Source of the DNA: Branchiostoma floridae
Lineage: Eukaryota; Chordata; Leptocardii; Amphioxiformes; Branchiostomatidae
NCBI RefSeq assembly: GCF_000003815.2
Contig: NC_049988.1
Span: 8,219,763-8,283,762, forward strand
Length of the DNA: 64,000 bases
Direction of reading: 5' to 3'
This document shows, piece by piece, positions 35,301-47,136 of this stretch (its first letter is position 1; each line of letters starts with the position of its first letter). The translations under genes and the position numbers were made by a program. The notes below the pieces were generated by a model. The model was not told the origin of the DNA. It did not search any database and worked only from the letters and a program-made list of their open reading frames with translations.

Positions 35301-38300
35301 GTTCATTTATTATTACGGACGAGCATGAAGTGTTGCGACGATCCCTTGCATGCATATATTATCTGAAAGCTTTTCTAAGTATGCCCAGGTCAAAAGATAC
35401 ACGCTCACAAAAAAAAGAAGTTCTGCTGCAGTACCAAGGTCACACACCAGGGGGCCCAGAGTTGACCTTCGTCGTCCCAACACCTATTTACACACGAAAT
35501 ATCATTACAATCCATCCAGAGGTTCAAACGTAATGAGGACTTCAAATATCCGGAAACACAAACACACACACACACACACACACACACAGTGACACACAGA
35601 CACATATATATACACACACAGACACACTCAAAACCTAAAGTGCCTTTTCTCATTCACTAGGCACATAATTTTGAACCGGACCTGGGCGAAGACGCATCTG
35701 TACTGCTCTCAATTCAACATCCCGGTTCACTCTAACCTCACCTTCTTTGAGAGTAATAAAGTCATCAAGGTCATGAGAGGGACATATCAACACTTTCCTA
35801 GGGTACGTCTAGTTTACTACAACTTGACCAGTATGATAACATTACATGTATGGCGTACCGTATGTATAAATTCTGTATTTATTTCAAGAAATGATAAAAT
35901 AGGAAAAATAAAAAGTCACATATGATAATAACAAGGTACAAGGTACAAAGCATGGCATCTACTGATACATAGCCACAGTTCTATAAGGCTTATCTACTTA
36001 ATACAATGATGCATAGTAAGGGATGAAAATTATCTTTTACAATCATTAGAGGGATTTCTAGCGTCTAGACATTCTTGTATATTTTCTTATGTATACCCCC
36101 CCATACAGGGATTGTTTCATGTCATAATGTATCTAAATTCACATGTACAACACCTATGTTCATGTACATCTCCTTTACTGACAAAAATTTGAAAGTTTCT
36201 AAGTTCATTCATACATTTCTCCACTAAATTTCTCAGAACCTATAAGTGTCTTTTATGTAAATTTATTGCATACTCACCCTCACAGAAAGTCGAGTTTCCG
36301 AAAGTGCCATACCGCACATGCGCAGTGATAGGGAACAGCGGAGTCCTACTAAACAGCAAGTGTGGGAGGGAAATTGATTCCTTTGATTATATATTCAGGT
36401 ATGAAAAAGCTTTACTTGTTTGTTTGTTTATTTGTTTATTTGTTTGTTTGTTTGTTTATTGATGGTCGGTAGGTACACTCCCCGACTATATTCATCTGTG
36501 TTTTTTTCTCACCCTAAATGATTCAGGTATGAAAAAGTTTTACCTGTTTGTTTTTGTTTGTTTGTTTGTTTGTTTGGTTGGTTGGTTGTATGTTTGTTGT
36601 ATGTTGGTTTGTTGATGGTCGGTCGGTACATTCCCCAACTATATTTATCTGTGTCTTTTTTTCACCTTAAATTTCTCCAGACTGAATCTTCCTCCTGTCG
36701 GACCACTATTCCACCCAGATGTTGGGCACAGAGCTCACTTCGTTACCATCAACCCGTCCATTCTTACGGAAAGGTGTGCCTTTACTATTAATCTGATCGA
36801 TGATAATGATTGTATAGACGGACAAGCAAAGCATTTACATGTAAAATAATTCTTGATACAAAATATAGCACAAACATGCCCATATCACATATTACACGCT
36901 CCATTCTCATCCATTATCACGTGCGATCCTCGGGTCCCTGACATTGGCCATGTACCAGCATGCACTTCCTGCCAGTCTACGGAAGGAGCTTGGACGCAGA
37001 CCAGCTTAACCTTCGCATCCTACCAGTCTTCAGTGACAACTCAGGTCTAGAACCAACCCAGGGCAAGAGGGAACAAAGCTGAACACACACCAGACAAACA
37101 AACAAACAGACCGAAAACATTTTCACATATCTTGTTAATGTAGCAAGAATTTGATAGCCTGTTAGGCGATTAATCATTAGTAAGCCATTGGTATCAATAT
37201 CGCATGATTTATATATGGTGATTGTATTATTGTGACCCATGAAAATATGTTTCATCCTCCTTGCTACAGATTTAAATACCTGACCGACGAGGATGAACAG
37301 AAACTGTTTCTGCGGAGCGTGCTTGCCTACAGGACAAATGCGACCTTCTACACACACCCCTTCCACAATCCACTGTACAGAAAAACCGCATACAGAGCCA
37401 TGTTCCTGGTGCGGGACAGTGGGAATGGCAGTGTCGTGCGATGGTCTCATCCGGACTTCCTTCGAAGGATTAACGATTTCTGGAAGAAGATTAAAGGGAT
37501 TAAGGAGAAACGGATTACATCTGGTAAGCTGCGTGACTTCATTTCATTTTGCTGAAAATGGCCCTTTTGCTATAAAAACGTGTTCGAGATTATAAAATAC
37601 AAACGCAATTCCTGTAGATAAAAAGCAAAGCAAACCACTTACCAAAAAGTTTTCAAACAGTCCTCTGACCCTTCTCAGATTAAAATGACCCCAAGCTTGA
37701 CCGGAAATGTGAGGTAAGCAATGGGTCAAAGGTGCACAGAAGTCGATATCGGCCCCCGTCTCGGCTTAAGCCCCCTTCACACGAGAGCACGAATGAGCCT
37801 GAATGCCGTCGGAATGAAAATTCTTTTCTATTCCTCGCAATTCCTGGCAATTCGTAGTGTGTTCTAACTGCATTCCAGCTATCTGTGCCCGTTCTTATGG
37901 TTAGCCCGAAAGTTTTTGACATGTTAAAAACTGTCGAGGTGCATTCGAAGTGGAGAATGGCATTCATAGTGGATTCTAAGTGGATTCTAACTATTCTAAC
38001 TGCAGTCTGACCGCATTCTGTGGCATTCCAACATTGATATTATTCGAAACATTCTTATCTCATTCGATGGAGAGTCGAAACGACAAGCCATCTCGAATCC
38101 TGTCCGAATGTGGCCGAAAGAATATCTGGAATGTAGTCGGAATGTCTAGAATACACTACGAATGCACAGGAATAGTAAAGAGTTTTCATTCTTAAGGCCC
38201 ATTTGGAATTCCCACCCGAATGGCCCCGAATGTGGCACGAATTTTGCAAATAATTCATTCCGCCTGGTTCTGCTTGATTCTTGCTGATTCGGTTTCAGTG

Positions 38301-38789
38301 TGAAGGCCCTATAAGGGATGGTTGACGTGTACAGTACTCCAATGTATATCAAGTTACTAGTTTGGTTGGTCGGTGGGTCGGTTAGTTTCAAAATTGTTTT
38401 TTTAACAGATGATAAGGTATGCTGTGCTGTTAATCGCTAATATTGTCTATTGAACGTAGTTTCCATCCTTAAGCACATGATACATTTTGCCCTCCCCCTT
38501 CCACATACCTTTAGGCCTGATGGTGACCACCTTTGCCCTGTCTATGTGTGAGGAGACACATCTATACGGCTTCTGGCCCTACAGTATGGACCTGAGGAAG
38601 AAGAAAAGCGTACCGTATCATTACTTCAAACGGAGCATCACAGTACAACACAAGGTCGTCAAAGGGGATGAAATATTTCGGAAAGTCGTCGACAAAAACT
38701 TGGTCCATAACATGGCGCATGAGTTCAGCTTACTGGTAAAAATGCACAAGCAAAGACTCCTGAGACTGCACGTGAAGCCATGTAAATGA
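32381..38789 (+). CDS. ST8SIA-like: Alpha-2,8-sialyltransferase-like protein (GT29, ST8Sia type; 7 exons, 388 aa)
   Basis: GT29 enzymes move sialic acid from CMP-sialic acid to glycans in the Golgi lumen. Exons: 32381-32565, 35061-35165, 35661-35802, 36286-36398, 36681-36773, 37270-37523, 38515-38789; all phases agree. The chosen start (MAKVRIHR) gives a short cytoplasmic tail before a membrane anchor (FTLGLIMVSLNICFVLVLQ), the normal type II layout; in-frame ATGs upstream (32246, 32291) would lengthen the tail. Sialylmotif L is PYRTCAVIGNSGVLLNSKCG continuing to FRLNLPPV. Motif S is SGLMVTTFALSMCEETHLYG followed by FWPYS. Motif VS is HNMAHE (His-x4-Glu), and a Cys ends the protein (KPCK), as in ST8Sia enzymes. 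N-glycosylation sequons include NWT, NQT, NRT and NLT. Motif L has GNSG where ST8Sia I/V/VI usually have GNGG. The motif III region reads YHYF, not HYYD/E. The exact family member is not assigned. Confidence 0.9.
34214..34380. repeat. Dispersed repeat (GCCCGA..GCTAATTGCA family), copy 2
   Basis: Contains TCATGCCCGAAAGCTAATTG and then TCGGGTTTGACTTCTTCTTT, in the same order and at about the same spacing as at 29281 and 42590. It lies in sialyltransferase intron 1. Confidence 0.6.
34862..34945. repeat. Three tandem units with CACCCA..TATTATGATA
   Basis: Three imperfect units of about 27-28 bases carrying CTATTATGATATG, in sialyltransferase intron 1. Confidence 0.7.
35561..35588. repeat. (CA)n microsatellite
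   Basis: Short CA repeat in the intron before the third sialyltransferase exon; CA-rich interrupted sequence extends to about 35628. Confidence 0.9.
36392..36670. repeat. Tandem duplication spanning a splice donor in the sialyltransferase gene
   Basis: The phrase ATTCAGGTATGAAAAAG, which contains the exon 4 donor, occurs at about 36393 and again at about 36522. Each is followed by GTTT microsatellite, then TTGATGGTCGGT and CCCC(G/A)ACTATAT. The unit is about 130 bases. The second donor copy is not attached to the exon. Confidence 0.8.
37640..37767 (-). mobile_element. Penelope-like retroelement end, short fragment
   Basis: The minus-strand frame contains SRDGGRYRLL and TSHFRSSLG, parallel to LNRDGGRYLP and TSHFRSGC in 23740-24023. 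Lies in the last sialyltransferase intron, abutting an inverted-repeat element. Confidence 0.55.
37768..38311. mobile_element. MITE-like element with CCTTCACAC ends in sialyltransferase intron 6
   Basis: Left end AAGCCCCCTTCACACGAG and right end CAGTGTGAAGGCCC are inverse. The interior is many variations of GAATG/CATTC. It resembles the element at 51568-52386 in its CCCTTCACA end. Confidence 0.65.
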
Positions 38790-39343
38790 CCAGAATGAAT
38801 GTCCAATAACTGATTATTTATCACAGATTCTATTTATCTCTCTCCAAAAAAAAGAATCCTGAGAAGAATTAGAAAAAGACTCTACTTATCGCTATCACAT
38901 GTTCTAATTTATAGTTTTTTTGTGCCTTTATTTGTATAGTTATTACGCTTTTCATGAGAAATACTATTTGAGCTAAAAGAATGAGATAAATAGCTAACTC
39001 TGAATAACATTAAGATCACTCTCACGCTTTTCGATGTATCGTGTTGGGACCAATTTCGCTTTCTACAGGCCTTCGCTCATACAGACATGCGAAGCATTGC
39101 AATACGTACTGATTTCAGAGTCCAATTCACTAGTTTCATTAAAAGTAGCAACTTTAAAGTGTTGAGTACGAAACGTAATGCACATGTATCTAATAAGACC
39201 AAAGAGGTTATACGATCAAGCATTTGTGTGAGACTGGGAATCTAACAGCCGAATACAGTATTAGTTGAATACAATGTCTTACTAAACGTGTTATTTCCTT
39301 ACTGTAAAGAACCTAATTAATTGACAGCAAGCAACTTAAGTTG

Positions 39344-39346
<3 letters not shown>

Positions 39347-39395
<49 letters not shown>

Positions 39396-39474
39396 AAACA
39401 GATACATAGACACAGACTCACACACACACTCACACACAAACAAACAAACACACACACACACACAGAAACACACA

Positions 39475-39518
<44 letters not shown>
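39347..39518. repeat. Interrupted (CA)n microsatellite
   Basis: Two long CA runs with CACAAACA and CAGACACA interruptions between them. Confidence 0.95.
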
Positions 39519-39521
<3 letters not shown>

Positions 39522-40437
39522 AATAATTTAAAATAAGACAATGCCTCCATTTTTCATGAAAGGCCTACAAAGACTCTGATACATATCCAGGTTTGTTGAC
39601 ATTGCAATGCACTTCCACAGTAAGTTAACGTAACGTTGCACGTTTTATATTGAGGGGTGTCCATCCTTCATGCCCCGCTTTGTATAATGACCCGCCCCCA
39701 TTGATAATGAAGAGCGAGCAGCCACTGTGAGCGCGAGATGTGAGAATACAGAATGGAAGTCATGTAAGGAACATCCTCTTCACAACTGTGGTGGTCTACA
39801 ACACGGTAGGACGACTCAAAACTGAACTTGCGTATGTAGCTTTTCTTTGAACTACATATTTTCCTTCTACTTTCATAAACTAACACGTTAATGTACTTGT
39901 ACATCTAGCTGGATAATGCATCGATTCGAAAGTCTGTCATGAATGATTTCATGTACTGGTTGATCTGCATTAGAGACATACGGAAAGAATGGTTAATATG
40001 ATCACGTCAGTTCATATGTATATATTGCATTTTCTGAAGGTGGCATTCGTCTATGTTATGTCTATTCGGAGTGGCTCTAGTTATAGTGTTAACGTATTCA
40101 GAGAAAAATTACAGGTTATACACATGCACGAACTCAGATTAGCAAGGATGGGGACAGCGCAATGTAGTTCAAAACGAAAATAGACTATTCTTCCGTTATG
40201 GCATTTTGAATTTGAAATGTTATAGTTACGCAGTACAAAATGTGTAGGAAAGCCAAGATATAACCAACAGCTGTAACACAACGGTTTTGTCCGTTAGACT
40301 TTCTTGTTTTGTTAGGACAAATAGGTTTTCAGGCTACTGTGGTACTGTATGGGCGCGCTCGCCGTTTCAAAAAAAGAAACTGCATAAGAAAGGACTGGGC
40401 ACTGCGCGCGGCCGGGTCAGCTGCCGGGGTCTGAATA

Positions 40438-40451
40438 GTTGCCATGGTAAC
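40438..40451. promoter_or_regulatory. Perfect RFX X-box
   Basis: GTTGCCATGGTAAC is a perfect 14-bp palindrome matching the RFX-factor X-box found at promoters of ciliary genes. It sits in locally GC- and CpG-rich DNA (40350-40480). It is followed about 60 bases later by ATGATGGCGGAGG, which resembles a YY1 start-site element. A possible exon would end at a GTATGT donor at 40618. The gene it would serve is unknown. Confidence 0.5.
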
Positions 40452-40617
40452 GACGGCCGTGTAAGAGCCATGCGTCACATTAGGTCTGACTTCTCCATCG
40501 AGATAAATGATGGCGGAGGGAACAGGCTGGTCAGGGGGCAGTTTTCGTCCAAGTTCCTACAGTCGATACGGAAACTGATTTTCTACAATCCGAGTTTCGA
40601 AACAAAAGTAACAATGG
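40452..40617 (+). other. Possible first (5' UTR) exon downstream of the X-box
   Basis: Inferred only from the X-box, CpG-rich context, YY1-like motif and a good donor (GG|GTATGT) at 40618. The reading frames in it are open for short distances only and match no family I recognise. The nearest downstream acceptor that would use it is 47137 of the RAMP-like gene, but that link is speculative. Confidence 0.25.
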
Positions 40618-41704
40618 GTATGTGTGCCTTTTCTTACGCTCCTAACAGGGCTTAGGCTCTGGCTTGTTAGGGGCGTCTTTTTTGGCGTTTTTGTCGGGCT
40701 TCTATTTTTTCGTGTTTTTTTTTTTTTCTTTTTATGTCCGCTCGCTTTCTATTTCAGTAGATTCGTTTGTTTGCAGGCCTAAAGGGAAAAAATTGACAGT
40801 CCGATAAAACGCCTAAAATACGCCCAAAACAAGCCAAAGTCTAACCTCTGCTTGGGGAGTAGCACTCGCTATCCTAGGGGAGGGGGTGGGGGTGGGGGGA
40901 TTGAGGGGCGAAAGCCTAACAAGACAGTGTCTATGTCCGTGTGATTTTTTTTCTGTCATCAGAAAAAGTCTATAAGCTAACTATAGGCCCCTCCAACTCT
41001 CAAGCCCAATCTCAGATACACTGGGACGACAATATACATGTGTGCTATCTATTGTATCGTCTTTCAGTATTTAGGCTAGTTCTGCTTGCAATTTTGAGAG
41101 AAGGCAGCCGTCCCCACTTACACTCACACCCCTTCACATAACTGTTCCTGCCTTTGAACTTCAATTGGAGCAACCGGATACTCATACTGCCCTTCCCTCT
41201 CTGGACTTTCTAAATGGTACAGTCCTTAGTTCGCTAGTCGTGGCAATATTATCTATACATTCACGTCACGAGATTCATTCAGTAAAAATGCGGGGAAAGC
41301 CTCTTTCAAGTTACAGGTCAGTGCTTCAATTCTGAGGATCAGATCTTCACCTTGGCAGCTTATACCAAGGAGCTTTTACCAGATAAAAGCTTCTTTCTTA
41401 AACCATGTTCTTATAGAGCACTCTCTGCAGTCTCCACACAACTTATGAAAGGATGTAAATATAGATGAGTAGAGTACTGTATTTATACAGAAAAGATTAT
41501 AATCACTGCTGCAGTATAGCATTAAGAACGGAAGAAGCTTTTGCTGTATCTTCATACTTTTGAAAGCCAGTAAACTTTACGTTCCATTCGGGATATTTGC
41601 TGTGCACTAGGGAAGAATGCTGGATAATGTGCCTGCTATCTTCTGAAACACGCAGCCAAGGAGGCTGTGTGTCTCATCATTACTATTGGAATATAAGATC
41701 ATAC

Positions 41705-42070
41705 CAGGGTTGTAGCCAGCACCTGTCCTTCAGTCCTTTGAAGGTATTTTGCAGCTGGGGACTGAAAAAAGTTTTCCCCATTCCATCCCCTGGGACAGAC
41801 AAAAATTGATATGTAAAGATATAAAAAAAAACTGAAATCCATGTGTTCTTCTTCACCAAAACAAATGCCATTGAACAGCTTAGTCTACAAGCAAAATTTG
41901 CACCTCAAAATGCAGGAAATAGTGTTTCAGAGGGTCTTGATTTAAAAATTTTCTGGAACCCAGACCCCCTAGAAATGACGCACAACGTCACGCCATGCCT
42001 TCGGTGCTCGATAGGATTCCCATTCAAAATCAAGGGGACTGAAAATGATTTCAGGCTGGCTACAACCCTG
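41705..42070. mobile_element. hAT-type non-autonomous element with 8-bp target duplication
   Basis: Ends CAGGGTTGTAGCCAGC and GCTGGCTACAACCCTG are perfect inverses. GATCATAC flanks the element on both sides (41697-41704 and 42071-42078), an 8-bp target duplication as made by hAT transposases. It is 366 bases with no transposase frame. Confidence 0.92.
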
Positions 42071-42589
42071 GATCATACTGATTTTATCATATGGATGACA
42101 CCCCCTATGCACTCTAAGACTGATGCGTGCATGTTGAAAAACGTGTAAGGAAAAAGTGGCCTTCAAAATCAAATCTTAGTGGTCAGGGAGGTTGAACAAA
42201 AGACTGGACATGCAGAGCTTGGCCCGCCACACAAATAAGTTCTTTATTTTGGTCTTTGACTTGTACATCAATATCAATTTTTGCGACTAACGGCATCTAT
42301 TTGATCACCTCGCAGCTTTTTTGTACGTTTTACAGTATGATTGTAAACATTTTGTGTTTGACACGGACGAAAATTGACGCTCGCTTGGATGTCATCCATA
42401 TAACAAACACAGTGTGGCCTAACGTTTATTCAACAGTTCTACCTCTTTCCTAATGATGTTCTATCTGCCCAAAAGGTTGCCAAACCCAATGATAATCCGG
42501 GAAACCCAGTGGGATGAATCAGCAGCTCAGCAAAAGTTCAAGGCAAAAACTCATTAGACTTTGGGGCTAAGAGACGTGTATATTAATTG

Positions 42590-42715
42590 ATAAATTTATT
42601 GCAAGTTATTGCCCGAGGGCTAATTGCAAGTGACAAAAATGACAGCAACTGCTCTAGGCTAAATTCCTTTGTATCGGGTTTGACTTCTTTTTCTGAGACA
42701 GTAGAACACTCCTCG
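42590..42715. repeat. Dispersed repeat (GCCCGAGGGCTAATTGCAAGT family), copy 3
   Basis: Has TTGCAAGTTATTGCCCGAGG followed by GCTAATTGCAAGT, then ATCGGGTTTGACTTCTTTTT. Collinear with the copies at 29281 and 34214. Confidence 0.65.
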
Positions 42716-43413
42716 AAAATTCGTCGAAGAAAACAAAAATTATTACAACAAATATAGATTTGCCAAGCCAACACACAGCTCCTTGTCACATCGGCCTAGA
42801 GTGTTACAAACATTCTGCTAGTTTCTACCTTGACCTCTAGTGACTACACTGACTAATAAGGGGAATAAAATCGCCACGAGAGTTTGGTCACCTTTAGGGC
42901 ATCATTTACTCTTTCCACGGGCTAGCTATCATGGACAACTCTTCACCCCATTTTTGTCAAATGCTACTGTCTATAGCCCCGTAACGAAAACCCCATGAAA
43001 GCAAACATTAATATTCTTCCGCGTTAGACAAATATATCTATATTCTGAACAGACACTATTGCTAACAAACTGTGTACCCTAGGGTATCTGTAAAAACACG
43101 TCTCTCTCATACTGGTTATCACTCATTCCGAGCCAAACACCACAGGGAGACGTATAAGGCACGGTTGGCATGTATAATGCCTCAATAGTTCAACAGTATA
43201 GTGCGGCTATAATCATAGGTGATGTTTATTCAAGTTCACCTGGGTGACTGTGAACTTGACTATTTGTTCCTACCAGGAATTTGACCATGAACTAGAACTA
43301 GAACTTATCGGTGACCTTACATGTAGCAATAAAGATAGTGGAGCAATTAGGTATAATTAACATTTCAATGTGTAAAGTGTATGTAGTTTTATACTAAAAA
43401 TTAGTTGCTGTTA

Positions 43414-43565
43414 TTCTCCAAGCAGAGGTTAGGACATGACTTGTTTCGGGCTTTCTGCTTTGTCGTATTCTTTCGGACAAAACTAAAACCGGACAGAATA
43501 GAAAGCCAGATAAAACATACAGAAAGGCGTCGAAAATAAACCGAAGCCTAGCCTCTGCTTGGAGA
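43414..43565. mobile_element. MITE-like element with CTCCAAGCAGAG ends
   Basis: Left CTCCAAGCAGAGGTTAGG and right CCTAGCCTCTGCTTGGAG are inverse; 152 bases. A partial relative ending CTAACCTCTGCTTGGGGAG is at about 40836-40862. Confidence 0.8.
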
Positions 43566-44980
43566 GTAACTTTTCCCAGACTGGTGAATTTTATGCGTCG
43601 TATAGTCGAGTTGTAAACGCATTAACGTTTGTCCTAAGAGGGTAATCTGAACTTGGGAGATATGCATATTCAAATCTGCAGCTGCTTGCTCTCCATGCAA
43701 GTAAAATTCCTGTTATCAACTCCCAGCTACGTTTTACGTAAAGACGTAAATCAACATTCATACCGCCCACAACTCTTAGAGCTGAAAGGAATTATGAAGC
43801 TCCAAAAATTCAGTCTCGAGCAAACCGTACTGTACTATACGATTCTTTAGTGTAGTTTATGAATCAACCCCCAGGTGTAAGAAAAAAAAACATATTACAG
43901 TATTACAAAAAAAGTGAAAACACAGAACAGGTGTTTTCCATCTAATCGATATAACGTTAATACGTTAAAGGTCGTTCTTTAGATAGGGCACATGTATAAT
44001 TTATAGGCTACAAGCGTAGCTGTCACGAACTTGTAATGTTCTCAAATAAGGTAATAGATATCTGAAACCTAATCAGCGGTTTCTTGCTTTAATCCTTAAG
44101 TAAAAATATTGTTATTTTGCCCATGTAGAGCAAAAAAATCTAGATGTTTTAGGTAAGAAACACTACAAATGTGACGTCAGAAATTCCGTGGTAATGAATG
44201 CACAAAGTAGCCTCTGATTAACGTCCACTTCCCGAGATAGAACCTTCTCATGAATTATTCTAACACCCACGGCGTAGGAACCCCCAGTGTCGAACATGTT
44301 ACCGGTACGTAGGCAGAAAATGCCATGCTTATTCGGGAGAATTAAAGATACGTGTCTTGTGTAGAGACAACAGTGCCTTCAGAAACGCCCAGAGAGTGGC
44401 GAACTGCTCAAGGAATGAACTGACAGTGCCACAGGGGTTAGGGACAGGCTTAGAAGCTTGGCTCTTTTGCAGGTACGTCTATTTTAGGATTAAGACATAC
44501 AAGGCATGGGTTAAACGGTGCTGACGTGTTAATGGTATGAGTAATGCGGAAACATATAGGGGTGTGACAGCTTTCATTCAACCGTGTCGATTGGAATGAA
44601 GCTTTCGTTCATCCATATACCACAATGTATTCTGATATTTGACAAGATCAGATAGTAGTGAGGTACTAAGGGATGTTATAAGCTGACTGATATTCAGTAT
44701 ATGTCTATATGTATACAAATGGTAATTACACAGTATGTTTATAGATGTTTGGTGCCGCGAGCATTCATGGATATATGTCGATATAACTCACATTTTTATG
44801 TATCGTGTTCATGTGTGTGGATTTGGATTTGTAATAGGACGTAAGTGTGACTCTTGTAGCAATATTTTGTATCTGCATTATTGTAATGTTTTCAAATGGA
44901 ATCTTTCAGAATTTAATTAACTGAATATTCGAGCATTTTAAGATGAAGATATTTGTATTTCTGATGAAAGGAGAAGAATT

Positions 44981-45033
44981 GCACACACACTCACACACAC
45001 ACACACACTCACACACACGCGCGCGCGCGCGCG

Positions 45034-45074
<41 letters not shown>

Positions 45075-45325
45075 ACACAAACACACACTCACACATGTAC
45101 ATACGTACATACACACACACACATATACAAACATGTACACACAAACACACATACACGTACAAACATGTACACACAGGCACACAAACACATACATACACAT
45201 ACACACTGAACATGCACACACACACACACAAGCATTAGCATGTGCACACACACACACTCACTCACTCACACACATACATACACACACACACACGACCATG
45301 TAACGTTACACACACAAACACACAT

Positions 45326-45364
<39 letters not shown>

Positions 45365-45372
45365 AACGTGTA
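44981..45372. repeat. Long CA-rich microsatellite cluster with a (CG)n core
   Basis: CA repeats with GTACA/CATACA interruptions, and an alternating CG run at about 45018-45036. Alternating purine-pyrimidine DNA of this kind can adopt Z-form. Confidence 0.95.
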
Positions 45373-46469
45373 CACATACAAACATTTACATAAAACGCGC
45401 GCGCATATGTATGTATTTATAAAGATATATACTAATTCTATACATTCCTCATAGGCAAACAGTCTTATATCTTTCTTTGAAGAGCGCTCAGAATGGTCTA
45501 TGTACGTCTTGCATTCAAAACGAATGCCAATCAATCCTGCAATTAACGGCCTCATCTGCACTGCGAATAATCGAAATTGTCCCTAGTCTTGCCTGTAGTT
45601 ATCCACTGGAGAAACTCTACCATTACCGGTTTACTATAATGTGTAAATCACCATGTAGCCGAGACAAAATATTGACTTCTTCTCCGACGACAGAGACAAA
45701 TTTACCACCAGATGAAAGCTGATGCCATATTTCTGGCTACGAACTGACGTAGTTAATGTTTATATAGTTGGTTATGTTCGGAGAATGACAATCACACGCT
45801 TCGTTATCGGTACGGCATTTGTAACCAAGGAGAGACGTAGCTTTTCCATGTAGTTAAAGCAAGACATCCTCTACATCAGGCTTAGCAACTGGGCCTTTTT
45901 TGGCTTATGTTGTAGCTATCTTGTTTCTGTCAGTCACCCAGCCTTTGCGCTGAAGATGCTATAGACTGTCTGAAAATCGGAATACAGTAGAAACATCAGC
46001 ACCAAATATGTCCAGCCAAAAAGAGACTACCCTCAACAGACTCAACGATAATTCACAATGGTAGTTGAAGGGTGCATGCCGCATGGTATGGTCTCAAATA
46101 CGATTATCTTTAAGAAATAGAGAGAACAAACTTCAAGAGCTAGACTTACACCACTTCTTGCTAACATCCAAAGCTATCTGCCACAAACAAAACACACATA
46201 AAACCGAAGCAGTACAAACAACAAGTTTTGCTGTAGTACCGTGATCGGCCGCCAGGAGGCCTATTATCAACCTTAACATTTGTCTTCTTTCCACATACCA
46301 AATATCATCACAATTCATTCATAGGTTTTAAGTTATGCCGAATATCCGGAACTACAAAAACGTACAAAGATGGACAGACAGACAGATATATAGACACACA
46401 CGTACAAAAAAATACCTCCATTTTTCAAGACGGTAACAACACAACAACGACTCCTTGCTTACTACTAGC

Positions 46470-46506
46470 AAGGAGCCTTTATATCTGATATAAAAGCTCC
46501 TTGCTT
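46470..46506. repeat. Perfect short palindrome
   Basis: GCAAGGAGCCTTTATATC and its inverse GATATAAAAGCTCCTTGC overlap around a central TGA, with one mismatch at most. Confidence 0.7.
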
Positions 46507-46827
46507 CTAGGTATATCCACATACATAATGTCACACATCACGAATCGATATCGGCCATCTCTATCGGCATTTGATTATTCCCTGAGCACGAATAAAATTG
46601 TCCAAACCTGTTCCGCTATCGACCCACGCCATCCAGATGATGCACAGTGCATGGTAACATCTGTCAGACTAACCTGCCGTGACTAACGTTAGATAGAGAC
46701 AAGATAGGAACATACTTGTGATCCGTCCATTATGCAGGATGCGGGTATACATGTATATATACACGTAACTCGTGTACGTATGGTGTATGTATGTACATAA
46801 ATCATTTAGTCAGTTTGACGTTTTGTT

Positions 46828-46935
46828 ATTAAAATCGCCAACATTTTTGCAGATTTGAAGTTTTATCATTAAAATTACCAACATTTTGCAGATTTAAAGT
46901 TTTATCATTAAAATCGCTAACATTTTTGCAGATCC
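46828..46935. repeat. 39-bp tandem repeat, three units
   Basis: Units share AACATTTTTGCAGATTT and AAGTTTTATCATTAAAAT, with small differences between units. Confidence 0.85.
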
Positions 46936-47136
46936 TTTTCTTGCCTTGTTGCAACTTATACCATGTACTTGCAATTAGCCTCCGAACTTGCAAATAAACA
47001 TAATATTGATTTATACTGATATTTTCTCTTTTTAAGCTAGTCATAGCTCAAGCAAAAAAAAAACGTGACTGAGTTTTATGCACAATATTTGTCTACCTTT
47101 TTATCATACTTCTCCTCGTTTCACATATGTACGCAG

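Larger units (their letters stand above)
38790..47136. other. Repeat-rich intergenic region between the sialyltransferase and RAMP-like genes
   Basis: About 8.3 kb without a supported coding exon. It holds CA microsatellites, a promoter-like spot at 40438-40617, a hAT-type MITE (41705-42070), a dispersed repeat copy (42590), a CTCCAAGCAGA-end MITE (43414), a CA/CG tract (44981) and a 39-bp tandem repeat (46828). A first non-coding exon of the RAMP-like gene could lie here. Confidence 0.6.

Noticed and set aside
39317-39550. Cys/Val-rich open frames over CA/GT microsatellites (also 44906-45561 and 52644-53084)
   Set aside because: Dinucleotide repeats lack stops and give false Cys-Val or Thr-His proteins. 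No splice or family support.
40287-40655. 122-codon open frame near the X-box as a protein-coding gene
   Set aside because: It crosses the presumed promoter, has no family motif, and its start lies upstream of the CpG-rich start region. Only a possible non-coding first exon is listed.
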